Below, in pieces: positions 7,472 through 15,431 of a DNA stretch of 50,754 nt. The notes under the pieces are model-generated. The model saw only the letters and a program-made list of their open reading frames with translations. It ran no database searches and was not told the DNA's origin. Positions within the stretch are counted from its first letter, which is position 1; each line of letters opens with the position of its first letter. The position numbers were made by a program, and so were the translations under genes. This stretch comes from an uncultured Prevotella sp. (lineage in GTDB: Bacteria > Bacteroidota > Bacteroidia > Bacteroidales > Bacteroidaceae), in assembly GCA_900322095.1 (NCBI GenBank), contig ONYS01000028.1, forward strand, positions 1-50,754, given 5' to 3'.

Positions 7472-8401
7472 TTATTCCAGCTTGAACGTGACCGGCAGTA
7501 CATAGCGCACTCTGGCTTCCTTGCCGAATTGGCGGCCAGGCTTCCAGGCGGGCATGATGCTTACCACGCGTTTGGCTTCATTGGCAAACAGCGTGGCGCA
7601 TTCCTTGGTGAGGCGCTCGCACTCTTCGGGGTCAAATTTGGAGATGGGGGCCTTACGGATGGTCGAAAGATTGTTCTCTTTGATTCGGAGATTCGTGATT
7701 TGCCCAAGCCCATCTACAGTGAACGCGAGTCTCACCTTCGACTCCAATCCCATTTTTTCACACAATTTGGGATAGCGGATGTTCTCTCTGAGGAAAGCTA
7801 CCAAGGCGTTCACACCTCCGTTGTATTCCGGCATTTCAAGAGCTTTGGGGGCATTGGGGTCGAGTTTGGACGTGTCGAGGTGCTTGAGGGCATCCTTCAC
7901 CTTGCTGACCATCACGGTAGACAGGGCCACGCGGCCTTGCGGGTCGACGAGTATCATGGAAGGAATCCACTTCAGGCCGAAGAGACGGCCGATTTCGGAG
8001 TCGTGAAACTTCCGGTCCTGGCAGAGGTTGAAGCCACCCAACGGATGATCGTTGAGATAACGGTACATCTTAGCCGTGTCGCCGTCGAAGGAGATGTGGA
8101 TGAAGGCTAACTCGTCAAGCTTATCAAAGACGTTGTATTTCTTGTTGATGGCTTCCATCTCGGGCATGTCCTTGCGGCAGTCGGGACACCATGATGCCCA
8201 GAAGTGGAGCAACACGTAGTGGCCGCGCATGTCGCTGAGCCGGAGGTTGGCGGTGGAGTCGACAAGAATGTCGGGAACTTCTGTTCCTGGTTGCAGCAAG
8301 CTGGAGGCGTATTTAGCGTCCAGGTCTTCGTTGTTGGCATTCTGTGCGCCTGCCGTGAAGGCAAAGAGAAGCGCGAGGATAAGAGTGATGGTCTTGTTCA
8401 T
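7472..8401 (-). CDS. Thioredoxin-like protein fused to a TonB C-terminal domain
   Basis: Exported protein of 309 aa with two recognisable parts. After a signal peptide (about 1-19) comes a TlpA/thioredoxin-like domain with the redox motif WCPDC (Cys72, Cys75) and the later cis-Pro region WIPSMILVDP. From about residue 205 the sequence follows the TonB C-terminal fold: YNGGVNALVAFLRENIRYP, then VRLAFTVDGLGQI, then VVSIMPAWKPGRQFG. There is no inner-membrane anchor plus Pro-rich linker as in classical TonB, so it may not energise receptors. A good promoter lies upstream and the ABC efflux genes follow on the same strand. The role is unknown; periplasmic thiol chemistry is the likeliest activity. 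Confidence 0.88.
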   Translation of the reverse strand: MNKTITLILALLFAFTAGAQNANNEDLDAKYASSLLQPGTEVPDILVDSTANLRLSDMRGHYVLLHFWASWCPDCRKDMPEMEAINKKYNVFDKLDELAFIHISFDGDTAKMYRYLNDHPLGGFNLCQDRKFHDSEIGRLFGLKWIPSMILVDPQGRVALSTVMVSKVKDALKHLDTSKLDPNAPKALEMPEYNGGVNALVAFLRENIRYPKLCEKMGLESKVRLAFTVDGLGQITNLRIKENNLSTIRKAPISKFDPEECERLTKECATLFANEAKRVVSIMPAWKPGRQFGKEARVRYVLPVTFKLE

Positions 8402-8429
8402 TTTTTAGTCTTTTCAGTAATAACGCTTA

Positions 8430-8461
8430 CAAAAGTACGAATTTATTGTTGCGTGAGCAAA
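8430..8461 (-). promoter_or_regulatory. Promoter of the thioredoxin-TonB/ABC operon
   Basis: On the minus strand TTTG (8458-8461), 20 nt, then TACTTTTG (8430-8437). This matches the Bacteroidetes sigma-ABfr pattern TTTG...TAnnTTTG. The predicted start of transcription is about 20-25 nt before the ATG at 8401. Confidence 0.75.
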
Positions 8462-8488
8462 CATTTCGCGGGTTATTGTGGAGAGGGG

Positions 8489-8548
8489 CTATAGTTTCTA
8501 TGGGGGCTATAGTTGCTATAGGGGCTATAGTTTCTATGGGGGCTATAG
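8489..8548. repeat. CTATAG 9-bp-period array
   Basis: CTATAG or CTATGG begins at 8489, 8498, 8507, 8516, 8525, 8534 and 8543, exactly every 9 bp. The spacers are TTT, GGG, TTG, GGG, TTT and GGG. It lies upstream of the promoter at 8430-8461. A second, larger CTATAG array lies at 17281-17388. Confidence 0.85.
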
Positions 8549-8556
8549 CTACCAAT

Positions 8557-8588
8557 AAAAAAAGGCCCTGCGAATTGCAGGGCCTTTT
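8557..8588 (-). terminator. Terminator of the glycosidase operon
   Basis: AAAAGGCCCTGC, loop GAATT, GCAGGGCCTTTT form a perfect stem. On the minus strand it is followed by a T-rich run, just after the GH3 stop at 8607. It could also act on the plus strand. Confidence 0.9.
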
Positions 8589-8606
8589 GATGGATGGGGA
8601 GGGCGC

Positions 8607-10940
8607 TCAGAAAATCTCGAACTTGTCGCGAAGGCGGATGTCGTCGCTGGCGGCACCGACCATCACGTTGAACCAGCCGGGCTCTACAGCCCATTGCTTC
8701 TGGGCGTTGATGATGCTCAAGTCGGAAGCGTGGAGCGTGAAGACGACGTGCTTTGTCTCGCCCTTCGCCAACGGGACGCGGGCAAAGCGGCGCAACTGCT
8801 TAACGGGCTGGGCCACGGAGGCCACAGAGTCGTTGAGATAGAGCTGAACCACCTCGGCACCATCGCGGCTGCCGGTGTTGGTCACGTCGAAACTCACAGT
8901 TACGCTGTCCTTCGACACGGCGGCAACACGCAGGTTGGAGTAGTCGAACGTGGTGTAGCTCTTTCCGTAGCCGAAGGCGTAGAGCGGACGGGCGGTCATC
9001 TCCACATAGTCGTGAGGCTCGGGCAACACGTGGTTGTAGTAGACCGGCAACTGTCCCACGCTGCGCGGAACGGAGATGGGCAGACGACCCGACGGATTCA
9101 CGTCGCCGAAGAGTACGTCGGCAATGGCGTTGCCACCTTCCTGACCGGGATAATAGGCCGTGAGGAGGGCGTCGGCATTGGCCGCGGCCCAGTTCTTATC
9201 GAGCGGACGGCCTTCGATATAGACCACAACGAGCGGCTTGCCGGTGGCTTTCAAGGCTTTCAGCAACTGTTCCTGAAGACCGAGAAGCGAGAGCGACGCG
9301 CGGTCGAAGCCTTCGCCGCTGTCCATGTCGCTCACGGTGTTGGCATCGGTCTCTGCGGCACCCGTCGACTTGTAGTTGGTCTTGAAGTCGCGGGCACTGC
9401 TTCCGCCCGCCACAACCACGACGACATCGCTGCGCTTGGCGGCCTCCACGGCCTCGGCAATGTTCTGCTGCGTCGTGTCGCGCACGCTGCAGCCCTTGAC
9501 GTATTCTATCTGACTGGCAGGCAACTTCGCCCGAAAACCATCCAGAACGGTCTTCACTCTGCCCTCAGGTTGGGGAGCCGTGTAGTCGCCGAGCATGTTG
9601 TAGACGTTGTCGGCATTGGGTCCCACGAGGGCCACGCGCATCTTCTTGCTCAGCGGCAGGGTGTTGTTGTGGTTCTCCAGAAGCGTGATGCTCTCCTGGG
9701 CCACTTGTCTCACGAGGGCGACGTCGGCAGGCGTGTTGACCAGCTTCTCGGCCTTCTTCTCATCAACATAGCGATTGTGAAACAACCCCATGTCATACTT
9801 GGCACGCAGCACGTGGATCACAGCCGAGTCGACGAGCGCTTCCGGTATGTGGCCCGAGCGAACGGCATGGGGCAGCGTGGCGTAGGCCAGACCGCCAAGA
9901 TCCATGTCGACACCGGCCTTGAGGGCCATGATGGCCGCGTCCTCAAGCGATGCCGCCACGTGGTGCTGGCTGTACATCACGTCGATGCTGTAGAGGTCGG
10001 AGACCACGATGCCGTGGAATTTCCAGCTGTTGCGCAGAATATCGGTGAGCAGTTCGTGGCTGCCCGTCGAAGGAACACCGTCGAGCGAGTTGTAGGACGT
10101 CATAATCGAGAGCGCACCGCTGTCGATGGCCTGCTTGAAGGGCGGCAGGAAGTTCTGCAGCATATCGCGCTCGGTGATGGCACTGGGGCCACCGTTCTGT
10201 CCGCCCCATGTGGTGCCGTAGCCGATGAAGTGTTTCAGCGTGGCAATGGTGCCGGGATCTTCCGGCGAGTGCCACGTGGAGAGTCCGGCCACCTCAGCCG
10301 AGGCCATGGTGGCCGTCAGCACAGGATCCTCGCCGAACGACTCCTCCACACGTGACCACCGCGGGTCGCGCGAGAGATCCATCACGGGTCCGTAGCTGAT
10401 CTGGGCGCCATAGCTGCGCACCTGACGACGAATGGCGTCGCCCACACGGTGCATGAGCGGCGCGTCCCACGTGGCGGCCATACCGAAACCAGTGGGGAAG
10501 ACGGTGGAGCCAATGGCCATGTGGCCGTGGGGAGCCTCTTCGGCGAAGAATAGGGGGATGCCCAAACGTGTCTTTTCCCTGACGACGCGCTGCATTTTGT
10601 TGGCTGCTCGTGCGGAAAGCTTCGGGCCGAGGCCGTTGTCGAGCGAGCGCTGTGTCCAGGGATCGGCGCGGAATGTGGCCCAAAGATTGCCTACGCCCTC
10701 CTGCAGGACTTCTTTCTCGAAGAGCGGGGTCAGCACGACATCGTTGCCTTTGCGCTCACAATAGTTCCAGGCAAGGGTGCAACGCAGTTGTCCCACCTTT
10801 TCTTCGAGCGTCATCTTGCTGAGCAGATTGTCCAAATAATGGGCTGAGTTGATGTCCGTCTCATCGCGATACTCGATGAGCTGTGCCTGCGCCGTACCTA
10901 TATATAATAAGGAAGCGACAAAAAGAAGGACTTTTCTCAT
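8607..10940 (-). CDS. GH3 family beta-glucosidase (or beta-xylosidase), exported
   Basis: Glycoside hydrolase family 3 enzyme of 777 aa with a signal peptide (about 1-19). The N-terminal barrel holds IPLFFAEEAPHG, the substrate-binding stretch TLKHFIGYG and the nucleophile region HGIVVSDLYSID (Asp in VSD). The C-terminal part has the alpha/beta sandwich (RVALVGPNADN, VVVVAGGSSARD) and a fibronectin III-like end (YAFGYGKSYTTFDYSNL). This is the usual BglX-like architecture. Its ATG overlaps the stop of the GH29 gene by 4 nt. Exact sugar specificity cannot be read from sequence; beta-glucosides or beta-xylosides are the common substrates. Confidence 0.93.
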   Translation of the reverse strand: MRKVLLFVASLLYIGTAQAQLIEYRDETDINSAHYLDNLLSKMTLEEKVGQLRCTLAWNYCERKGNDVVLTPLFEKEVLQEGVGNLWATFRADPWTQRSLDNGLGPKLSARAANKMQRVVREKTRLGIPLFFAEEAPHGHMAIGSTVFPTGFGMAATWDAPLMHRVGDAIRRQVRSYGAQISYGPVMDLSRDPRWSRVEESFGEDPVLTATMASAEVAGLSTWHSPEDPGTIATLKHFIGYGTTWGGQNGGPSAITERDMLQNFLPPFKQAIDSGALSIMTSYNSLDGVPSTGSHELLTDILRNSWKFHGIVVSDLYSIDVMYSQHHVAASLEDAAIMALKAGVDMDLGGLAYATLPHAVRSGHIPEALVDSAVIHVLRAKYDMGLFHNRYVDEKKAEKLVNTPADVALVRQVAQESITLLENHNNTLPLSKKMRVALVGPNADNVYNMLGDYTAPQPEGRVKTVLDGFRAKLPASQIEYVKGCSVRDTTQQNIAEAVEAAKRSDVVVVVAGGSSARDFKTNYKSTGAAETDANTVSDMDSGEGFDRASLSLLGLQEQLLKALKATGKPLVVVYIEGRPLDKNWAAANADALLTAYYPGQEGGNAIADVLFGDVNPSGRLPISVPRSVGQLPVYYNHVLPEPHDYVEMTARPLYAFGYGKSYTTFDYSNLRVAAVSKDSVTVSFDVTNTGSRDGAEVVQLYLNDSVASVAQPVKQLRRFARVPLAKGETKHVVFTLHASDLSIINAQKQWAVEPGWFNVMVGAASDDIRLRDKFEIF

Positions 10941-12319
10941 TTCACGTCGAATTTAAGAGCCACGGGCTTGTTGGGCATTCGCTGCGGGAGCGTCACCGTC
11001 ACGTGATTGCCCTTCACCGTCGTTTTGAGTTGTCGGTTGCCATCGATGAGAATCACCTTTCCTGTGGGCACATTGCCCTCCCAGCTGATGGTGTGCGGCA
11101 CCTGCTCGCTGTCGGGCACGGCATAGATGGCATAGAGCGTGCGGCCGTTCTTGTTGGCCGTAAACCAGGTGTTGCCCTGATGATAGTTCTTCGTCGTGCG
11201 CGTGCTGTAGATGGCCTCGCCGTTGACGCGCAGCCAGTCGCCGATCTGCTTCAGCCGTGCCACCTCGTCGTCGGGAATCAGTCCCTCGGGCGACGGACCC
11301 ACGCCGAGCACCATGCAGCCGCCTTTGGCTACGATTTCGGCCAGCAGGCCCAGCACCTTGTTGGTGGACTTATAGTCGGGGTTGGCGAGCCATCCCCACG
11401 AATGGGTGAACGTGATGCAGCTTTCCCAGGGATGATTGATCTGATGGTCGGGAATGGTCTGCTCGGGAGTCTGATAGTTCTCGTTGGGGCCCTGGATGGT
11501 GCGGTCTACGCAGATGAGGCCTTTCTGCTGTCCACTGCGTGCCTTGACCAGCACGGAGTCGAGTCCCACCTCGTCGCCGCGAATCCATCCGCCGTCGAGC
11601 CAGAGGATATCGAACTTGCCATAACGGGTCATGAGCTCATTGAGCTGGTTCTGCGTGAACTGCTGGTATTTCTTCCACCAGTCGGGATGCTGGTCGCGCT
11701 TGTAGTTCTGCATGCGGTCGGGCGTAGCGTAGTAGGGATTCCAGAACCACTTGCAGTGCCAGTCGGGCTTGGAGAAGTAGCAGCCAATCATGAATCCCTT
11801 GTCGCGGAAGGCTTGGAAGACGTATTTGGCGGCGTCGGCCTTAGGATTGTCGGCAAAGGGACCGTGGGCGATGCTGAAGTCGGTGTACTTGCTGTCGAAG
11901 AGGCAGAAGCCGTCGTGGTGCTTCGTGGTGAAAATCATGTAGCGCATGCCGGCGTCTTTCATGGCCTGTGCCCACTGGTCGGGGTCGAACTTCGTGGGAT
12001 TGAACACGTTGCTGAGTCCCCAGTACCACTGTTTGTAGCCCTCATAGGTGAACTCGGCGGGACGCGTGATCCAGTCCTCATTGCAGATTTGCCACGACTC
12101 CACGATGCCTGGCACGGAATAGAGTCCCCAGTGCATCAGCACGCCGAACTTCTGGTCCTGCCACTTGTCGAGGTTTTGCAGTACGGCTTTGTCGGTGGGC
12201 CATTCATATCCGTCCGACTGTTTGTGAACATAGCTGTTGTCGTCCTGGGCCGTAGCCTGAAGCGCATTCAGGGAGAGGACCGAGGAGATTAAAGTTGCGA
12301 TAAATAGTTTTGTTTTCAT
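10937..12319 (-). CDS. GH29 alpha-L-fucosidase, exported
   Basis: Alpha-L-fucosidase-like enzyme of 460 aa with a signal peptide (about 1-24). GH29 landmarks: FGVLMHWGLYSVPG, MRYMIFTTKHHDGFCLFDSK and the nucleophile region FDILWLDGGW (Asp in WLDGG). It removes alpha-linked fucose, probably in the periplasm. It follows the GH36 gene by 24 nt and overlaps the GH3 gene by 4 nt, so all three are one transcription unit. The GH29 family also includes enzymes with related specificities, so the exact linkage is unsure. Confidence 0.93.
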   Translation of the reverse strand: MKTKLFIATLISSVLSLNALQATAQDDNSYVHKQSDGYEWPTDKAVLQNLDKWQDQKFGVLMHWGLYSVPGIVESWQICNEDWITRPAEFTYEGYKQWYWGLSNVFNPTKFDPDQWAQAMKDAGMRYMIFTTKHHDGFCLFDSKYTDFSIAHGPFADNPKADAAKYVFQAFRDKGFMIGCYFSKPDWHCKWFWNPYYATPDRMQNYKRDQHPDWWKKYQQFTQNQLNELMTRYGKFDILWLDGGWIRGDEVGLDSVLVKARSGQQKGLICVDRTIQGPNENYQTPEQTIPDHQINHPWESCITFTHSWGWLANPDYKSTNKVLGLLAEIVAKGGCMVLGVGPSPEGLIPDDEVARLKQIGDWLRVNGEAIYSTRTTKNYHQGNTWFTANKNGRTLYAIYAVPDSEQVPHTISWEGNVPTGKVILIDGNRQLKTTVKGNHVTVTLPQRMPNKPVALKFDVK

Positions 12320-12343
12320 TTATCTATATGTTTGTTGTATGAT

Positions 12344-14527
12344 TTATTTTGCTGTCAGTTTGAACACGTGGCTCGTGCCGCCCCAGGGCTTCAACACGTT
12401 GAGTCCCACCTTCATCAGGAAGTCGCCGCTGAAGGTCTGTCCCTCATATTCAGAGTCCTCCTTGTCGCCTGGCATGCGGTAGATTTCCTCGATGGTGTAC
12501 TGTGCCGTCGGGTCGAGGCCCTGCAGCCGCACGTTGTCGGGTCCCTCGCCGAAGCGCGGATGAAGATTGTAGGTGTAGAGCAGGGCCTGCCGCTTGTCCT
12601 TGCTTACATAGTCGAGGGCGGCGTGGGCTGTCTCATAGGGCGATACGAGGCGGTACTGGTCGCCGTCGAAGATTACCTTCTCCACGTCCCTGTACTGTGC
12701 AACGGCATTCTGCAGGAACTTGTAGTCGTTGGCTGAGAGTGACTTCAGGTCGATGTCGAAGCCGAGCTTCACCATGCTGCACACGTCGAAGCGGAACTTC
12801 ACGCTCGTGCCCCTGTTCCAGTTGGTCACGTGGGAGGCCATCGACTTGGCGGGGAAGAACTTCGACATGCTCCACTGGATGTAGAGTCGCTCGAAGGGGT
12901 CGGTGTCGTCGGAGCACCAGAACTCGGTGAAGTATTTCAGCGCCTCATAGTCGCAGCGGCCGCCGCCACCCGAGCAGAGCATCAGGTCGAGCTTGGGATA
13001 CTTGGCATTGACGCGCTGGAACACCTTGTAGAGTCCGCGCACGTAGTCGATGTAGAGATTGCCCTGCTTCTTGCCAAGATAGTGAGAGTAGATGTTCGTG
13101 ATGGGGCTGTTGCAGTCCCACTTCATATAGGCCACGTCGGGATTTTCGGTCATGATTCTGTCGATCACGCCGAACACGAAGTCCTGCACCTGCGGATTGC
13201 TCAGGTCGAGCACTAGCTGATTGCGGTAGTAGTAGGTGTCGCGGTTGGGCAACTCGATGGCCCAGTCGGGATGCTTCTCGTAGAGTTCGCTCTTGGGGTT
13301 GACCATCTCGGGCTCTACCCAAATGCCGAACTTCACACCTGCGGCCTTGGCGTCGCGCACCATGCCGGGGATGCCGTCGGGCAGCTTGTCTTTCGTGGCC
13401 TGCCAGTCGCCGAGTCCGGCGCGGTCGTTCTGGCGGGGATATTTGTTGCCAAACCATCCGTCGTCGAGCAGGAACATGTCAACGCCCAGGTCCTTGGCGT
13501 CCTTCATCAGGCTGGCCAGCGTTTGCTGGTTGAAGTTGAAGCCCGTGTTCTCCCAGTTGTTGAGCAGGGTCATGCGGTCGCCCATGCCGTCCTTGAGGTC
13601 GTAGCGGCGGCACCAGTCCTGCAGGTTGCGGCTGGCCTGTCCGATGCCTTCGTCGCTGAGGGTGAAGACGAACTCGGGCGTGAGGAATGTCTGGCCCGGA
13701 GCCAGCTGATAGTCGGAGGCGTAGGGATTGATGCCGGGGATGAGGCGCAGCGTGTGGGTGTTGTCCACCTCGCAGGTATATTGGAAGTTACCTGTCCAAC
13801 CGATGTTGCCCAGCAGCACGCGGCCAGTATTCTCTTGTGCGGGCTGACCGAAGGCCAGTTCGACGAAGGGCTCAGAGAGCAGGTTGGCGCGGGTGCCGAG
13901 CTTGGTGTCGACAATCTTCTTGCCGGTCTTCAGCTCCTGCGTCTCGGGCTGTCCTTCAAAGGCCCAGTCGCTGTGGTAGTTGGTCAGATAGTAGTGGCTG
14001 TCGGTGAAGTAGAGCATGCCGCTGTTGTAGCGCCACAGCGTGATGGGCTTCGGCTCGCGGTTGATGATCTCGCTCCACATCTTGATGACGTTCTCCTTGG
14101 GATAGGCCACATAGTGGAGCACCACCTCGTCCTTATATTTGTCGTCGGCCAGGCGGATGACGGTCTCCGTGCCGCCGCTGACGCTTCGCTGCTCATGCGA
14201 CTGATAATATAGATAGGTGGTCTGATTGCCGTCGGCGTGGATGATGGCCACGGCGGGCTCAAAGTAATCCTCGCCGCCCGAAGCCGGATAGGCCTCGTGG
14301 CCGCGGATGCCCATAGAGCCGTCGTTGCCGGGACGTACGTTCCACTTCAGCTTCTGGTAGTCCTGAGGATTGAGAAGCTTGTCGCCGAGATAGACTTGAT
14401 AGATTCTGTTCTTATCGTTGACCTGATAAACGAGGTCGGTCTTGTCGGTTGAGATTCGGACAATCTTTTGTGCCTGCATCGATAGTACCATCGTGCATGC
14501 TGCTGCAGTAAACAATAGTTTTTTCAT
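12344..14527 (-). CDS. GH36 alpha-galactosidase, exported
   Basis: Alpha-galactosidase of 727 aa with a signal peptide (about 1-19). The GH36 layout is complete: N-terminal beta-sandwich, catalytic barrel with FLLDDGWFG, the nucleophile motif MKWDCN (Asp near residue 470), the LCSGGGGRCDYEALKY segment and the acid/base region WCSDDTDPFERL. It would release galactose from raffinose-type sugars or galactomannan. It is the first gene of a minus-strand operon with GH29 and GH3. No SusC/SusD pair or regulator is adjacent, so this is a small standalone glycosidase operon. Confidence 0.95.
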   Translation of the reverse strand: MKKLLFTAAACTMVLSMQAQKIVRISTDKTDLVYQVNDKNRIYQVYLGDKLLNPQDYQKLKWNVRPGNDGSMGIRGHEAYPASGGEDYFEPAVAIIHADGNQTTYLYYQSHEQRSVSGGTETVIRLADDKYKDEVVLHYVAYPKENVIKMWSEIINREPKPITLWRYNSGMLYFTDSHYYLTNYHSDWAFEGQPETQELKTGKKIVDTKLGTRANLLSEPFVELAFGQPAQENTGRVLLGNIGWTGNFQYTCEVDNTHTLRLIPGINPYASDYQLAPGQTFLTPEFVFTLSDEGIGQASRNLQDWCRRYDLKDGMGDRMTLLNNWENTGFNFNQQTLASLMKDAKDLGVDMFLLDDGWFGNKYPRQNDRAGLGDWQATKDKLPDGIPGMVRDAKAAGVKFGIWVEPEMVNPKSELYEKHPDWAIELPNRDTYYYRNQLVLDLSNPQVQDFVFGVIDRIMTENPDVAYMKWDCNSPITNIYSHYLGKKQGNLYIDYVRGLYKVFQRVNAKYPKLDLMLCSGGGGRCDYEALKYFTEFWCSDDTDPFERLYIQWSMSKFFPAKSMASHVTNWNRGTSVKFRFDVCSMVKLGFDIDLKSLSANDYKFLQNAVAQYRDVEKVIFDGDQYRLVSPYETAHAALDYVSKDKRQALLYTYNLHPRFGEGPDNVRLQGLDPTAQYTIEEIYRMPGDKEDSEYEGQTFSGDFLMKVGLNVLKPWGGTSHVFKLTAK

Positions 14528-14548
14528 CGTTAGTCTTTGGTTTTATTG

Positions 14549-14556
14549 CAAAGTTA
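14549..14556 (-). promoter_or_regulatory. -7 element before the GH36-GH29-GH3 operon
   Basis: TAACTTTG on the minus strand (TAnnTTTG consensus), 22 nt before the GH36 start. No clear TTTG upstream element was seen at the expected distance. Confidence 0.6.
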
Positions 14557-14690
14557 AGCATTATTTCTCATAATTCACACTTGCAGGGGAAATAAATTGA
14601 TAATCGTAGGCAAGTTGACCTTCTCACCCAATGGGAAAGAATGCGGCGTAGCAATGCTCTCAGACTTGCCATGATACCGGGGATTGATGT

Positions 14691-14778
14691 TTGCTGACGG
14701 CCATCGGCAAATTTGCTGACGGCCATCGACAAATCTGCTGACGTCCGTCGGCAGTTCTGTTGACAGCTGTCGACAGTC
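14691..14778. repeat. 22-bp palindrome array, GGCC/AGCT type (4 units)
   Basis: Units start at 14691, 14713, 14735 and 14757, each 22 bp. Each is a near palindrome around positions 10-11 (TTGCTGACGGCCATCGGCAA in unit 1). The outer arms change together: TTGC with GCAA, then CTGC with GCAG, then CTGT with ACAG, and the centre goes from GGCC to AGCT in unit 4. The rest of the gap 14579-14930 shows nothing recognisable. Confidence 0.85.
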
Positions 14779-14934
14779 GTTTCCTATCCATCCACAGAGA
14801 ACACTCGGTGCGCCAATCATGTCGATTTACTGACATTTTGTCTCCTGATATGTGCAATTTGCACTGAATTTGCGGGTCTGTGATTGACATAAAGCAAGAA
14901 TATGGCAGAAAACGAGATAAAAACGGGCGGATAG

Positions 14935-14965
14935 TTGCGCGTTCGGTGCAATGGTATTACCTTTG
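14935..14965 (+). promoter_or_regulatory. Promoter of the 29-codon small gene
   Basis: TTG at 14935-14937, 20 nt, TACCTTTG at 14958-14965, followed by a transcribed leader of about 70 nt before ATG at 15044. Confidence 0.7.
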
Positions 14966-15043
14966 CACTGTAATTAAAAGGATAATGATAACAACGAGGC
15001 CTCTGAATAAGGTCTCCATAAAACGAAAGAAAGGATTATAAAC

Positions 15044-15133
15044 ATGATGACAACAGTAATTTCGATGATGATTCTCGCAGTGATGATTGCTCAGGCTGTA
15101 CATGTAAGCCACAAAATGGAATTGGGCAAGTAA
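15044..15133 (+). CDS. Possible 29-residue hydrophobic small protein
   Basis: A short open frame starting MMTTVISMMILAVMIAQAV and ending HKMELGK before TAA. The first 19 or so residues could span a membrane and the tail is polar and charged. It has its own promoter (14935-14965) and a strong terminator (15221-15256), making a compact unit of about 280 nt. No known family was recognised. The transcript might instead be a non-coding RNA with an accidental reading frame; the hydrophobic-then-polar pattern and Met-Met start favour a real peptide. No Shine-Dalgarno is visible, as is usual in this phylum. Confidence 0.5.
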   Translation: MMTTVISMMILAVMIAQAVHVSHKMELGK

Positions 15134-15220
15134 TCACTACCGAACTTCAAGCTTGGGCCAAGAAGGCTCCAAGTGATGAAGTGATTTGATAGAAAGCGTT
15201 TTCAATTAACATAAATACTA

Positions 15221-15256
15221 AGGCCGTTCATTCTCTTTGGGAATGGACGGCCTTTT
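15221..15256 (+). terminator. Terminator of the small-gene unit
   Basis: AGGCCGTTCATTC (15221-15233) pairs with GAATGGACGGCCT (15240-15252) around a short loop, followed by TTTTT. Confidence 0.9.
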
Positions 15257-15268
15257 TAAAGTTTCAGT

Positions 15269-15350
15269 CCCCATTCCCCCATTAACCCCATCAACCCTAT
15301 CAACCCCAGAAGACCCACCCCCAGCCCCTCCCTACGAAGGGAGGGGAGCG
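15269..15350. repeat. CCCCAT 9-bp-period array plus a G/C hairpin repeat
   Basis: CCCCAT-like hexamers at 15269, 15277, 15286, 15295 and 15304 (steps 8, 9, 9, 9). They are followed at about 15310-15350 by ACCCACCCCCAGCCC and the hairpin CCCTCCCTACGAAGGGAGGG. The latter is a dispersed repeat also seen at 2009, 30580 and 37085. Confidence 0.7.
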
Positions 15351-15394
15351 GAAACGGCTGGCGCAGCCCCCCTGCGAATTTAGGCTGGATTTAA

Positions 15395-15426
15395 TTTGGT
15401 CTTCTTGTTATTTTGCCGTAACTTTG
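15395..15426 (+). promoter_or_regulatory. Promoter of the BASS-type transporter, possibly leaderless
   Basis: TTTG at 15395-15398, 20 nt, TAACTTTG at 15419-15426, then only 5 nt to the ATG at 15432. Since transcription usually starts about 5-8 nt after the -7 element, the mRNA may begin at or beside the start codon. Confidence 0.7.
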
Positions 15427-15431
15427 CAATC

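Noticed and set aside
14660..14890. 76-codon minus-strand frame with repeated DGRQQICRWPSA
   Set aside because: It is a translation of the 22-bp palindrome array (66 bp gives an open repeating frame) and not a supported gene.
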